This document shows positions 8,671-16,177 of a stretch of 31,504 nt of DNA, one piece after another (the stretch's first letter is position 1; every line of letters begins with the position of its first letter). A model generated the notes under the pieces. The model did no database searches, was not told the DNA's origin, and was given only the letters and a program-made list of their open reading frames with translations. Source of the DNA: an uncultured bacterium (GTDB lineage: Bacteria; Bacteroidota; Bacteroidia; Bacteroidales; Muribaculaceae); the NCBI GenBank assembly GCA_905214735.1, contig CAJMNI010000028.1:1-31504 (forward strand). The letters run 5' to 3'. Position numbers and translations under genes: made by a program.

Positions 8671-9127
8671 TTAGATTTTGAGTCAGCTTTGATTTTGCGA
8701 TGCTCAATCTTGCGGCTGCGGCCGCTTTGCGACGTCGCCGGGCTGCGTAGATGATTATCTTCGCCGATTTCGGGGTGAGATAAAACTCGGGAGCCTCCTC
8801 GTTGACCGCGTCAAACACGTAGTGATAGAGCGGACGTCCTTCCCTTTCACGCATCTTTACGCGCACCCGGCGGAGTATCTCCTCAAACATGCGCCGCTTC
8901 TCCGGCAGCATCGTGTCGACACTCTCCGGGCGGCGCATCATCAGCGATATGACCTCGGTGGCGCGCCGCTCGCTCACCCAGAACCGGCTGGCCTTCTCCT
9001 TGGCGGCCATGCCGAACATTTCGGCGAGCGATTCCCCGCGCCCGCTCGTCAGCACCCGCCGGAACGCCCGCAGCAGTTCGTCGTCGCGCTGGTCGATAAA
9101 TTCGGAATGTGAACCCTCTTTCTTCAT
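8645..9127 (-). CDS. Putative terminase small-subunit-like protein with internal repeat
   Basis: A 160-residue, basic, mostly helical protein. I place the start at 9127 (MKKEGSHSEF) because further upstream the frame runs through a large hairpin and a terminator. Two similar blocks, ASRFWVSERRATEVISLM (46-63) and APEFYLTPKSAKIIIYAA (112-129), each followed by an Arg-rich stretch, suggest a duplicated helical DNA-binding unit. Assignment as TerS-like rests mainly on position: it overlaps the start of the TerL gene, the usual TerS-TerL order. I do not recognise a specific named family. The C-terminus is Ala/Arg/Lys-rich, consistent with nucleic-acid binding. Confidence 0.6.
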   Translation of the reverse strand: MKKEGSHSEFIDQRDDELLRAFRRVLTSGRGESLAEMFGMAAKEKASRFWVSERRATEVISLMMRRPESVDTMLPEKRRMFEEILRRVRVKMREREGRPLYHYVFDAVNEEAPEFYLTPKSAKIIIYAARRRRKAAAAARLSIAKSKLTQNLNGNEHGKI

Positions 9128-9168
9128 AGCAATAGCGAATAAATGGTTTATGAATTTTGACAAATGGT

Positions 9169-9215
9169 TGCCGGCGCCTTCCGACCATGCCCGGAGGCAT
9201 GGAGAGGCGCCGGCA
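9169..9215 (-). other. Large two-tier hairpin in the leader of the TerS-like gene
   Basis: The outer stem TGCCGGCGCCT (9169-9179) pairs perfectly with 9205-9215 over 11 bp. After a small internal loop, CCATGCC (9185-9191) pairs with GGCATGG (9196-9202) around a CGGA tetraloop. No T-run follows on either strand, so it is not a standard terminator. It lies about 40 nt before the TerS-like start codon and could regulate its transcript. Confidence 0.6.
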
Positions 9216-9293
9216 TGTGATCTAAAATCGTAAGAGTGAAAGTAATAGCGATAATTGTAAGTCAGCGGAAGAAGAACCCTCCTAACTGTGATG

Positions 9294-9301
9294 CAAAGAT
9301 A
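9294..9301 (-). promoter_or_regulatory. Candidate -7 element for the terminase pair (305-nt spacer 9128-9432)
   Basis: TATCTTTG on the minus strand matches TAnnTTTG, but I find no TTTG at the proper distance upstream, so support is weak. The spacer 9128-9432 otherwise holds the hairpin at 9169-9215 and the GH31 terminator at 9349-9384; I see no further gene in it. Confidence 0.3.
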
Positions 9302-9348
9302 TTCCGGCAAGCTGCAAGAATCATGCAGCAGACTGTTAAAATAAATAT

Positions 9349-9384
9349 AAAAAAGGTTGCTTCCCAATGATGAAGCAACCTTTT
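9349..9384 (-). terminator. Terminator of the GH31 gene
   Basis: A 13-bp perfect stem (9351-9363 with 9372-9384) with an 8-nt loop. On the minus strand it ends in six T residues; A/T runs on both sides mean it could work in both directions. It lies about 50 nt past the GH31 stop codon. Confidence 0.85.
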
Positions 9385-9432
9385 ATAAGTGGGGGTGAAA
9401 TCCGCAAACCGAAACCAATCGGCGCGGCGGAT

Positions 9433-11811
9433 TTATTTAAGCGAGATCGAGGAGACGACGGTGGCGGTCAGCGTTCGGGTGGCGCTGTTGTATTTCCAGT
9501 CTGTGGAGGGTTTGCCGTCGATGGTCACCGAAGCGGGGCGGGCCACTCCGACGAGTTCCATCTTATAAGAGCGGGATGCCGCCATGCCGGGATAGTTGCC
9601 CTCGGTCGAAATGGTGATATTCAGCCCTTTCCCTTCGGGGACTGCGCGGAACGTCGTCAGCGCATATTCGCCGTCGGCAAGCGATGTCGGACTCTTACGG
9701 TTATCGTCGAAGAGGGTATACTCGCTCTCCTTGGCCGACTTGAAATATTTCACAGTCAGGTCGGTGGGGTCATACTCCGAAGTGTTGGCCACATTCTTCA
9801 TGAAGAGGGGTATGAACGCACCCTCCTTCACAAACATCGGGAGCTCTTCGAGCGGCGCCTTGACAGTGGCGGTAGTTCCCCCCTTGTATTTGAGCGAAGG
9901 CTGGTTCCAGTTGATCCAGTCGGCCCCTTCCGGGAAGACGACCTTGCGCGAGCGGGCGCCCTGCTTGAAGACCGGGGCGATCAGCACCTCGCTTCCCCAG
10001 AGATACTCGTCGCCGACATTGGCGTTGGCGCGGGTGCTCTCCGTGTGGAAATTGATCGGACGGGCCAGCGGCAGGCCGTAGGCTGCGTTCTCGTAAGCAA
10101 GGGTGTAGTTGTAGGGGAGCCACTGATAGCGCTGGCGGATGAAATTGAGAATGATGTCGTTCTGCTTCGGATAGTGGTAGGGCTCGGGCTTCTGCTGGGC
10201 GTGGGTGCGGAGCATCGGGGTGAACGCACCCATCTGGAGCCATCTCACGTAAAGCTCGGGGTCGTAGGGATGCTCGGGATCGACAGCGAAACCGCCGATA
10301 TCGGAACTCATGTATCCGAGTCCGGAAAGACCGGAGTTGAGCATCAGGCGGACCTGCGGCTCCATGCCGCCCCAGGAGCGGGAGACGTCGGTGGTCCATG
10401 GGAAGACGGAGTAGCGCTGCAGACCGGCGGTGCCACCGCGCATCATCAGCAGCGGACGCATGTCGGGATAGTCGCGGCGCAGACCCTCGTAGATCAGCTT
10501 CGACCACTCGTTGCCGTAGACATTATGGAATTGCGAGGCGGTCTCGCCGTTGGCGTGGCGGATTGTGAGGGGATGCACCTCGGGTTCGCCGAGGTCGCCC
10601 CACCATCCGGAGAGCCCTTCGCCGGTGAGCGGGCCAAGCTTATTCCAGATCCAGGCGCGGGTGGCAGGGTTGGAGATATCGAGCATTCCGGCCTCGCCCA
10701 CCCATGTGGTCACGTCGTGGGGGTTGCCGAGCGAATCGCGGGTCAGCATGTTGCCGGCGGCCAGCTCGTTATAGTTGTCGATGGCGCCGATCTTGTTGAT
10801 GTATGGCTGGTTGATCAGCACGGTGTGGACGCCCATCGCGTTGAGCGAGTCGAGCATTCCGCGGTGGTCGGGGAACTGCTCCTTGTTCCAGGCGAGGCGA
10901 CCCATGTCGGTCTCCTTGCCATACCAGTAGAGGTCGAACACGATGCCGTCGACCGGATAGTCGCGGCGTTTGAGCGAATCGATTGCTCCGAGAGCCTCCT
11001 GCTGATTGTGGTAGCCATATTTGGAGGTGATGTAGCCGAGCGCCCAGAAGGGAGGGAGGTCCTGGCGCCCTGTGAGCAGCGTATAGTTGGAGGTCGCGCC
11101 CTGCATCGAGCTGTTTCCGTTTACGAAGTAATAGCTCAGGGGCTTCGGCGTCTCCGAAACGTAGGTGATCGTGTCGTTGCCGAGGATCAGTTTTGAGGCA
11201 TTGTAGTCGTCGAAGAGCACACCGTAGCCGGCGTCGCTGACAAACCAGGGGGCTGTGATGCCCATCTGGCTGATGCGCGGGTCGGAACCGGTGTAGCCGT
11301 AGTTCTGGCGGTTGAAATTGACGAGCGTGTCGCCGTTGAGACGCAGCGAATGGCCGCGTTCGCCGGCACCGTAGAGGTTCTGTGCGCGTCCGTTGAGCAG
11401 CGACACGGTTTTTACCGGGCCGGAATTGTCGACGCCACCGGCCTCAGAGAGCAGGGTGTCGCCCTCGGCGTTCATGAAGGTGGAGCGGCCTGTACGGCGG
11501 TCGATTGAAAGACGGGTAGTGGGAGTGGCGAACACCACCTCGTCGGCTGTGGCGAAGACGGCGGGATCACCCTCCGGAAAGAGCACGGCGCTCTGCGAGG
11601 AGGGGAGGGTGAAATTCCCGGCGCCGAACGGGGCACGCGAGATGCGGAAGATGTCGTTGTTGACAGGGGTGACGGTCACCACTCCTCCCGGGGTGGCGAT
11701 TAGCGTCGAGTTGCCCGATGTGGCTATCGATCCTTTGCCGGGCATCACGGCGGCTGTCACGATGGCGCCGCCGGCAATCAGGCCGGCGGCGACGATATTA
11801 AGTTTTTTCAT
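9433..11811 (-). CDS. Secreted GH31 alpha-glucosidase-family enzyme
   Basis: A 792-residue glycoside hydrolase family 31 enzyme that should remove or transfer alpha-linked glucose. The N-terminus (MKKLNIVAAGLIAGGAIVTA) is a Sec signal peptide. A beta-sandwich (about 40-230) with NLYGAGERGHSLRLNG (145-160) precedes the barrel. Family landmarks are GIVFDLYWYGKE (289-300), nucleophile D406 in GWWGDLGEPE, acid/base D475 in FPWTTDVSRSWGG, and MSSDIGGF (501-508). C-terminal beta domains follow (about 620-792). No lipobox and no type IX sorting tail. The polyamine dehydrogenase gene lies 63 nt upstream across a heptamer array, with no promoter seen in between. Whether it hydrolyses or transglycosylates cannot be read from sequence. 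Confidence 0.9.
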   Translation of the reverse strand: MKKLNIVAAGLIAGGAIVTAAVMPGKGSIATSGNSTLIATPGGVVTVTPVNNDIFRISRAPFGAGNFTLPSSQSAVLFPEGDPAVFATADEVVFATPTTRLSIDRRTGRSTFMNAEGDTLLSEAGGVDNSGPVKTVSLLNGRAQNLYGAGERGHSLRLNGDTLVNFNRQNYGYTGSDPRISQMGITAPWFVSDAGYGVLFDDYNASKLILGNDTITYVSETPKPLSYYFVNGNSSMQGATSNYTLLTGRQDLPPFWALGYITSKYGYHNQQEALGAIDSLKRRDYPVDGIVFDLYWYGKETDMGRLAWNKEQFPDHRGMLDSLNAMGVHTVLINQPYINKIGAIDNYNELAAGNMLTRDSLGNPHDVTTWVGEAGMLDISNPATRAWIWNKLGPLTGEGLSGWWGDLGEPEVHPLTIRHANGETASQFHNVYGNEWSKLIYEGLRRDYPDMRPLLMMRGGTAGLQRYSVFPWTTDVSRSWGGMEPQVRLMLNSGLSGLGYMSSDIGGFAVDPEHPYDPELYVRWLQMGAFTPMLRTHAQQKPEPYHYPKQNDIILNFIRQRYQWLPYNYTLAYENAAYGLPLARPINFHTESTRANANVGDEYLWGSEVLIAPVFKQGARSRKVVFPEGADWINWNQPSLKYKGGTTATVKAPLEELPMFVKEGAFIPLFMKNVANTSEYDPTDLTVKYFKSAKESEYTLFDDNRKSPTSLADGEYALTTFRAVPEGKGLNITISTEGNYPGMAASRSYKMELVGVARPASVTIDGKPSTDWKYNSATRTLTATVVSSISLK

Positions 11812-11828
11812 GCTAAGTTATAAGTGTA

Positions 11829-11870
11829 GTGAATAGGGAGGAGGGAGGAGTGAATAGTGATTAGTGAAAA
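11829..11870. repeat. Heptanucleotide tandem array A
   Basis: Six consecutive 7-nt units fill the spacer: GTGAATA, GGGAGGA, GGGAGGA, GTGAATA, GTGATTA, GTGAAAA. The GTGAATA and GTGATTA units recur in array B at 15974, about 4 kb away. Confidence 0.75.
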
Positions 11871-11874
11871 TCCA

Positions 11875-13086
11875 TTAGTCGTTCATTTCGAGGTCACCGT
11901 CGACGATGACGCTCCAGGGGAGGCCGTTGGCGGCGAGTGTCTCGAGGAAGGGATCGGGGTTGAATTCCTCTACATTGTGCACGCCTGGTTTCACCCAGTT
12001 GCCGGTGAGGAACATCATCGCGCCGACCATCGCGGGCACGCCGGTGGTGTAGCTCACGGCCTGGGCGCCTGTCTCCTTATATGCTGCCTGGTGGGAGCAG
12101 TTGTTGTAGATATAATATGTGCTCTCCTTTCCCTCCTTGTCGAGGCCGGAGATGCGGCAGCCGATCGAGGTCTCGCCGGTGTAGTTCTCTCCGAGCGACC
12201 CGGGGTCGGGCAGCACGGCCTTCAGGAACTGGATGGGGATAATCTCCTGGCCGTTGTAGATCACCGGGTCGATGCGGGCCATGCCGATGTCCTGGATCAC
12301 GCGCAGATGGGTCAGATATTCCTGGCCGAATGTCATCCAGAAGCGGGCGCGGCGGATTGTCGGGAAGTTCTGCACGAGGCTCTCGAGCTCCTCGTGATAG
12401 AGCAGATAGCTCTCGCGCTCGCCGATGTTGGGGTAGGTGAGAGGCTTGTGGATCTCGAGGTTTTCGGTCTCCACCCAGCGGCCGTCCTGCCAGTATTTAC
12501 CCTTTTGGGTGATCTCGCGGATGTTGATCTCGGGGTTGAAGTTGGTGGCGAACGCCTTGCCGTGGTTGCCGGCGTTGCAGTCGACGATGTCGAGATAGCG
12601 CATCTCCGAGAAGTGGTGCTTGGCGGCGTAGGCCACGAAGATGGCCGACACTCCCGGGTCGAAACCGCAGCCGAGAATGGCAGTCAGACCCGCTTTCTCG
12701 AAACGCTCGCGGTAGGCCCACTGCCAGCTGTATTCGAAGTGGGCCTCCTCTTTCGGCTCGTAGTTGGCGGTGTCGAGATAGTTTACGCCACACTGCAGAC
12801 AGGCTTCCATGATGGTGAGGTCCTGATAGGGGAGGGCGACATTGATGCAGATGTCGGGCTTATGCTCGCGGAAGAGACGGCAGAGCTCCTCGACCGAGTC
12901 GGCGTCGACACGGTCGGTGGTTACTTTTACGCCGGTGCGGGCCGCTACCTTCTCGGCGATGGCGTCGCATTTGCTTTTCGTGCGCGACGCGAGCACGATT
13001 TCAGTAAAGACGTCGGGATGCTGGGCGCATTTGTGAACGACTACCGTTCCAACGCCGCCGGCGCCTATGATCAATACTTTTCCCAT
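11875..13086 (-). CDS. Carboxy(nor)spermidine dehydrogenase (saccharopine dehydrogenase family)
   Basis: A 403-residue cytoplasmic NAD(P)H-dependent enzyme. In Bacteroidetes and Vibrio this family makes carboxyspermidine or carboxynorspermidine from a diamine and aspartate semialdehyde, the step before decarboxylation to the polyamine. The N-terminal Rossmann motif is GAGGVG (8-13); the family is indicated by VALPYQDLTIMEACLQCGVN, ILGCGFDPGVSAIF, DCNAGNHGKAFATNFNPEIN and the C-terminal TGVPAMVGAMMFLTG. The overall length fits CANSDH/CASDH rather than the larger bifunctional lysine enzymes. The partner decarboxylase is not in the window. It is divergent from tsaE, with a leader of about 120 nt. 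Confidence 0.88.
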   Translation of the reverse strand: MGKVLIIGAGGVGTVVVHKCAQHPDVFTEIVLASRTKSKCDAIAEKVAARTGVKVTTDRVDADSVEELCRLFREHKPDICINVALPYQDLTIMEACLQCGVNYLDTANYEPKEEAHFEYSWQWAYRERFEKAGLTAILGCGFDPGVSAIFVAYAAKHHFSEMRYLDIVDCNAGNHGKAFATNFNPEINIREITQKGKYWQDGRWVETENLEIHKPLTYPNIGERESYLLYHEELESLVQNFPTIRRARFWMTFGQEYLTHLRVIQDIGMARIDPVIYNGQEIIPIQFLKAVLPDPGSLGENYTGETSIGCRISGLDKEGKESTYYIYNNCSHQAAYKETGAQAVSYTTGVPAMVGAMMFLTGNWVKPGVHNVEEFNPDPFLETLAANGLPWSVIVDGDLEMND

Positions 13087-13216
13087 TTATATATTGTCTT
13101 TGTTTCCGATTGAACTATTTTGCCGATTGGCCTCCGGGAGGCGTCTGCGGATGCTTTTCATGACTGAGGTTAACACTTATTTATCTGATAAACGCCCCTT
13201 TTTTGCCAATTTCTCG

Positions 13217-13224
13217 CAAAAGTA
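13217..13224 (-). promoter_or_regulatory. Candidate -7 element for the polyamine dehydrogenase gene
   Basis: TACTTTTG on the minus strand matches TAnnTTTG; no good -33 element is seen. The implied leader also contains a short hairpin (GCCTC 13130-13134 with GAGGC 13138-13142). Confidence 0.4.
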
Positions 13225-13237
13225 ATAAAAATTTCAC

Positions 13238-13245
13238 TAACTTTG
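13238..13245 (+). promoter_or_regulatory. Candidate -7 element for tsaE-birA-glf
   Basis: TAACTTTG matches TAnnTTTG and lies 17 nt before the chosen tsaE ATG; the -33 element is poor. It stands 13 nt from the opposing -7 element of the dehydrogenase gene, so the two promoters share DNA. Confidence 0.5.
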
Positions 13246-13262
13246 TGAAAATTGAAGCCGAA

Positions 13263-13691
13263 ATGAAAGTAAACATAAAAAACGAGGCCGACGCCGAGCG
13301 TGCGGCCGGTGAATTTCTCGAGCAGATCGGCGACCGCAGGGTGATCGCCTTCCATGCTCCGATGGGGGCGGGGAAGACCACTTTCACGGCCGCGATAGTG
13401 AGGCGTCTCGGCATGGCCGACGAGGCCACGAGTCCGACTTTCAGCATCATCAACGAATATGCTCCCGGCCCCGGAGCAGCCGACCGGCGCCCGGTGTATC
13501 ATTTCGATTTCTACCGCATCGACGATCCCGCCGAAGCCGCCGACCTCGGACTCGACGACTATTTCTATTCCGGCTCCCTCTGCCTGATCGAATGGCCGGA
13601 GAATGTGGAGGCTTTCCTCCCCGAGGAGACGCTCCATGTCAATATCACGGTCAATCCCGACGGATCGCGCACAATAACCGAACTCTCATGA
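13263..13691 (+). CDS. tsaE: tRNA threonylcarbamoyladenosine biosynthesis ATPase TsaE
   Basis: A 142-residue cytoplasmic ATPase that acts with TsaB, TsaC and TsaD to form t6A37 on ANN-decoding tRNAs. Start ATG at 13263 is preferred over the longer frame because it follows the -7 element directly and gives the normal family length. Motifs: Walker A PMGAGKTT (33-40), SPTFSIINEY (57-66), HFDFYRI (80-86) and IEWPE (109-113). It is first in a tight run: its stop overlaps the birA start (ATGA). Confidence 0.95.
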   Translation: MKVNIKNEADAERAAGEFLEQIGDRRVIAFHAPMGAGKTTFTAAIVRRLGMADEATSPTFSIINEYAPGPGAADRRPVYHFDFYRIDDPAEAADLGLDDYFYSGSLCLIEWPENVEAFLPEETLHVNITVNPDGSRTITELS

Positions 13692-14440
13692 AATTTCTGC
13701 TGCTTGAAGAGGTCGGCTCCACCAACAGCTATGCGGCCGTTCACGCCTCGGAGCTCGACGACATGACGATGATCCTTGCCGACGCGCAGACCTCGGGCCG
13801 CGGCCAGAGGGGCAACAGCTGGGAGGCCGAGCCGGGCCGCAACCTCACTTTCACCCTATTCCACAAGCCGGAGCGGATGCCGGCCGCCCGACAGTTCCTG
13901 ATCAGCGAGGCCACTGCGCTCGCCGTCTGCGATTTCCTCGCTTCGGAAGGAGCCGATTGCATGGTGAAATGGCCCAACGACATCTATGCCGGCGACCGGA
14001 AGATCTGCGGCATACTGATAGAAAACTCCCTGATCGGGGCGCGCATCGACCACACGCGCATCGGCGTGGGGCTGAACATCAACCAGCGGGAATTCCACAG
14101 CGACGCCCCGAATCCGGTGTCGCTCGTGCAGCTCACAGGCCGCGAGCTCGACCTCAGCTCAGCCTCAGCACGTCTCGGCGAATATCTCGCCGCCCGACTG
14201 CGTCAGGCCTCGGCCTACGCCGCGAAAGATCCTTCCGAATCCTCGCTCCATTCCGAGTTCCTCAAAAAACTCTACCGCAACGACGGACGCCTCTATCCCT
14301 ACCGCCGCAGAGAAGACGGCAAGAGGTTCGCCGCACGTATCGCCGGAGTCGATCCGGCCGGACCGCTGCTTCTGCTCGAGGAGGGGAAGGATACTCCCGA
14401 ACAGTTCGCTTTCAAAGAAGTGGAATTTCTGCTGCCATGA
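13688..14440 (+). CDS. birA: Biotin-[acetyl-CoA-carboxylase] ligase, catalytic form
   Basis: A 250-residue biotin protein ligase that makes biotinyl-5'-AMP and transfers biotin to carboxyl carrier proteins. Motifs: GSTNSYA (10-16), the SGRGQRGNSWE biotin/AMP loop (36-46), KWPNDIY (94-100), KICGILIEN (105-113) and GVGLNIN (126-132). There is no N-terminal helix-turn-helix, so it is a class I enzyme without the repressor function of E. coli BirA. The 4-nt overlaps with tsaE before and glf after imply coupled translation. Confidence 0.94.
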   Translation: MKFLLLEEVGSTNSYAAVHASELDDMTMILADAQTSGRGQRGNSWEAEPGRNLTFTLFHKPERMPAARQFLISEATALAVCDFLASEGADCMVKWPNDIYAGDRKICGILIENSLIGARIDHTRIGVGLNINQREFHSDAPNPVSLVQLTGRELDLSSASARLGEYLAARLRQASAYAAKDPSESSLHSEFLKKLYRNDGRLYPYRRREDGKRFAARIAGVDPAGPLLLLEEGKDTPEQFAFKEVEFLLP

Positions 14441-15573
14441 AGAATTACGACCTCATAATAGCCGGCGCCGGATTGTTTGGCGCGACCGTGGCCCGGTGTG
14501 TCCGGCAGAAGGGCATGTCGGTGCTCCTCATCGACCGCCGTCCCCAACCGGGAGGCAACATCCGCTGCGAAAGAATAGCGGGAATCGACGTGCATGCCTA
14601 CGGCGCCCACATTTTTCACACCTCCGACCGCGAGGTGTGGGATTTCGTCAACAACCTGACCCCATTCCGCAGCTTCGTCAATTCACCGATAGCCAACTAT
14701 CACGGGCGCCTCTTCAATCTCCCTTTCAACATGAACACCTTCACGGCGCTCTGGGGGGCGATGACTCCCGAGGAGGCTCGCGCGAAGATTGCCGGACAAC
14801 GTGCCGAGGAGATGGAAAAGCTTAAAAGAGAGGGAGTCGCCGAACCGCGAAACCTCGAGGAGCAGGCCCTTCTTCTCGTGGGCCGCGAGATTTACGAAAT
14901 CCTCATCCGCGACTATACCGAAAAGCAGTGGGGACGCCCATGCACGGAACTTCCCGCCTTCATCATCCGCCGCCTGCCGCTGCGCTTCACGTTCGATAAC
15001 AATTATTTCAACGACCCCTGGCAGGGAATCCCGGCCGAGGGTTACAATCCGCTGATCGAAAAACTTACTGAGGGTTGCGACATGCTTCTCTCCACCGATT
15101 TCCTCGCCGACCGCAGCCGATGGAAAAATCATGCCGGAAAGATACTTTTCACAGGGCAGATCGACGAATATTTCGGCTACCGTTTCGGCCATCTCGACTA
15201 CAGGTCGCTGAGATTCGAAACCGAAACGCTTCCGACAGCCAATTATCAGGGGGTGGCCGTGATGAACTTCACCGGCGCCGACGTGCCATATACTCGCATC
15301 ATCGAGCACAAGCATTTCTCGACTCCGGGCAACGCCGTCTACGACAATCCGGCGACTGTCATCACGCGCGAATATCCCTGCGAGTGGAAGCCGGGCATCG
15401 AGCCTTTCTATCCCGTCAACAATCCGCGCAACCAGCAGCTCTACGAGCGCTACGCCGAACTTGCCGCCGGCGAACGGAACACTCTCTTCGGCGGCCGCCT
15501 CGCATCCTACCGCTATCTCGACATGGACAAGACCGTGCGCCTCGCCCTCGACCTTGCCGCCGATAATTTTTAG
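14437..15573 (+). CDS. glf: UDP-galactopyranose mutase
   Basis: A 378-residue FAD enzyme that interconverts UDP-galactopyranose and UDP-galactofuranose for surface glycans. The N-terminal FAD fold is GAGLFGATVAR (9-19), followed by GGNIR and YGAHIFHT; LFNLPFNMNTF, EKQWGRP and the later TGQIDEYFGYRFG and NDPWQGIPAEGYNPL segments are typical. The ATG overlaps the birA stop by 4 nt. The GtrA-type gene starts 13 nt after its stop, so tsaE-birA-glf-gtrA probably form one transcript despite unrelated roles. Confidence 0.95.
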   Translation: MKNYDLIIAGAGLFGATVARCVRQKGMSVLLIDRRPQPGGNIRCERIAGIDVHAYGAHIFHTSDREVWDFVNNLTPFRSFVNSPIANYHGRLFNLPFNMNTFTALWGAMTPEEARAKIAGQRAEEMEKLKREGVAEPRNLEEQALLLVGREIYEILIRDYTEKQWGRPCTELPAFIIRRLPLRFTFDNNYFNDPWQGIPAEGYNPLIEKLTEGCDMLLSTDFLADRSRWKNHAGKILFTGQIDEYFGYRFGHLDYRSLRFETETLPTANYQGVAVMNFTGADVPYTRIIEHKHFSTPGNAVYDNPATVITREYPCEWKPGIEPFYPVNNPRNQQLYERYAELAAGERNTLFGGRLASYRYLDMDKTVRLALDLAADNF

Positions 15574-15586
15574 ACTGAAAAGATCT

Positions 15587-15988
15587 ATGCTTCTAACCAT
15601 TATCCGCCGCCATCGTGAACTTCTGCTCTACGCCCTCATCGGCGCTCTCTCGTCGGGAACCGATTTCCTGATCTATACGGGCCTTGTGGTGGCCGGGCTC
15701 AACCTGTTCGTGGCCAACGTGATAGGCGTGAATGTCGGCATTCTGCTCAGTTTCGCGCTCAACAGCCGATACAATTTCAAGGTGACCGACCGGCTTTTCC
15801 ACCGCTTCCTGATATTCTACGGAGTCGGGATGCTCGGCCTCGGGCTGAGCACTCTGCTGCTCTGGCTGATGGTGGAGCAGGCGGCATGGAACGAATTCTG
15901 GGCCAAGATCATAACCATCGTCGTGGTGGCGCTCTTCCAGTTCGTGCTCAACAAACTGCTGACCTTCCGGCGAGCGATTAGCGATTAG
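15587..15988 (+). CDS. GtrA family membrane protein
   Basis: A 133-residue inner-membrane protein with four predicted hydrophobic segments (about 12-32, 38-58, 72-97, 105-125), the size and pattern of the GtrA/DPMS family, thought to help flip or present polyprenyl-linked sugars. The Ser/Asn-rich second segment (FALNSRYNFKV) and final QFVLNKLLTFRR fit the family. A DPM1-like GT2 that could be its partner lies at 18530-19255 on the other strand, with the ATPase and epimerase genes between. The last residues and stop codon lie inside a heptamer array. Confidence 0.85.
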   Translation: MLLTIIRRHRELLLYALIGALSSGTDFLIYTGLVVAGLNLFVANVIGVNVGILLSFALNSRYNFKVTDRLFHRFLIFYGVGMLGLGLSTLLLWLMVEQAAWNEFWAKIITIVVVALFQFVLNKLLTFRRAISD

Positions 15989-16008
15989 TGATTAGTGAAT
16001 AGGGATCA
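15974..16008. repeat. Heptanucleotide tandem array B
   Basis: Units GCGATTA, GCGATTA, GTGATTA, GTGAATA and degenerate GGGATCA run in tandem. The array begins inside the GtrA coding sequence and supplies its stop codon (15986-15988). It shares units with array A. Confidence 0.75.
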
Positions 16009-16024
16009 TTGAGTAGTTGTCACG

Positions 16025-16111
16025 TTTTTCGTGCGTAAAATGTGATTTCTAACATATTTTTCGTACGTAAAATGTGATTATGCTCACATTATTCGCGCAT
16101 AAAATGTGATT
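16025..16111. repeat. Three 23-nt direct repeats, 32-nt period, before the ATPase promoter
   Basis: Copies at 16025-16047, 16057-16079 and 16089-16111 share the core TCGTRCGTAAAATGTGAT (third copy slightly diverged) and are separated by unrelated 9-nt spacers. The exact 32-nt period is about three helical turns, and the last copy ends 5 nt before the -33 element. This is the layout of a multi-site operator. Copy 2 plus spacer also forms AATGTGA-N6-TCACATT (16071-16090), a CRP-like inverted repeat. Confidence 0.85.
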
Positions 16112-16116
16112 TTCGT

Positions 16117-16147
16117 TTTGAGCCGACATAAAAATTACATAACTTTG
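16117..16147 (+). promoter_or_regulatory. Bacteroidetes promoter of the DUF4143 ATPase gene
   Basis: TTTG (16117-16120), a 19-nt spacer and TAACTTTG (16140-16147) match the consensus exactly. The ATG follows 30 nt later. Confidence 0.8.
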
Positions 16148-16177
16148 CGTCTGTAATAAGCACTAAAAGCCACGAAT

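Noticed and set aside
6547..9127. Complete prophage
   Set aside because: Only two packaging-type genes are present; no structural, replication, integration or lysis genes, and flanks are housekeeping genes.
16071..16090. CRP binding site (AATGTGA-N6-TCACATT)
   Set aside because: Matches the enterobacterial consensus, but the arms belong to the 32-nt repeat and its spacer and are not repeated in the other copies; Bacteroidetes CRP-type regulators need not share this site. Not claimed as a separate feature.
16025..16111. CRISPR-like array
   Set aside because: Only three copies, spacers of 9 nt, no cas genes, and a position directly upstream of a promoter. An operator-type role fits better.
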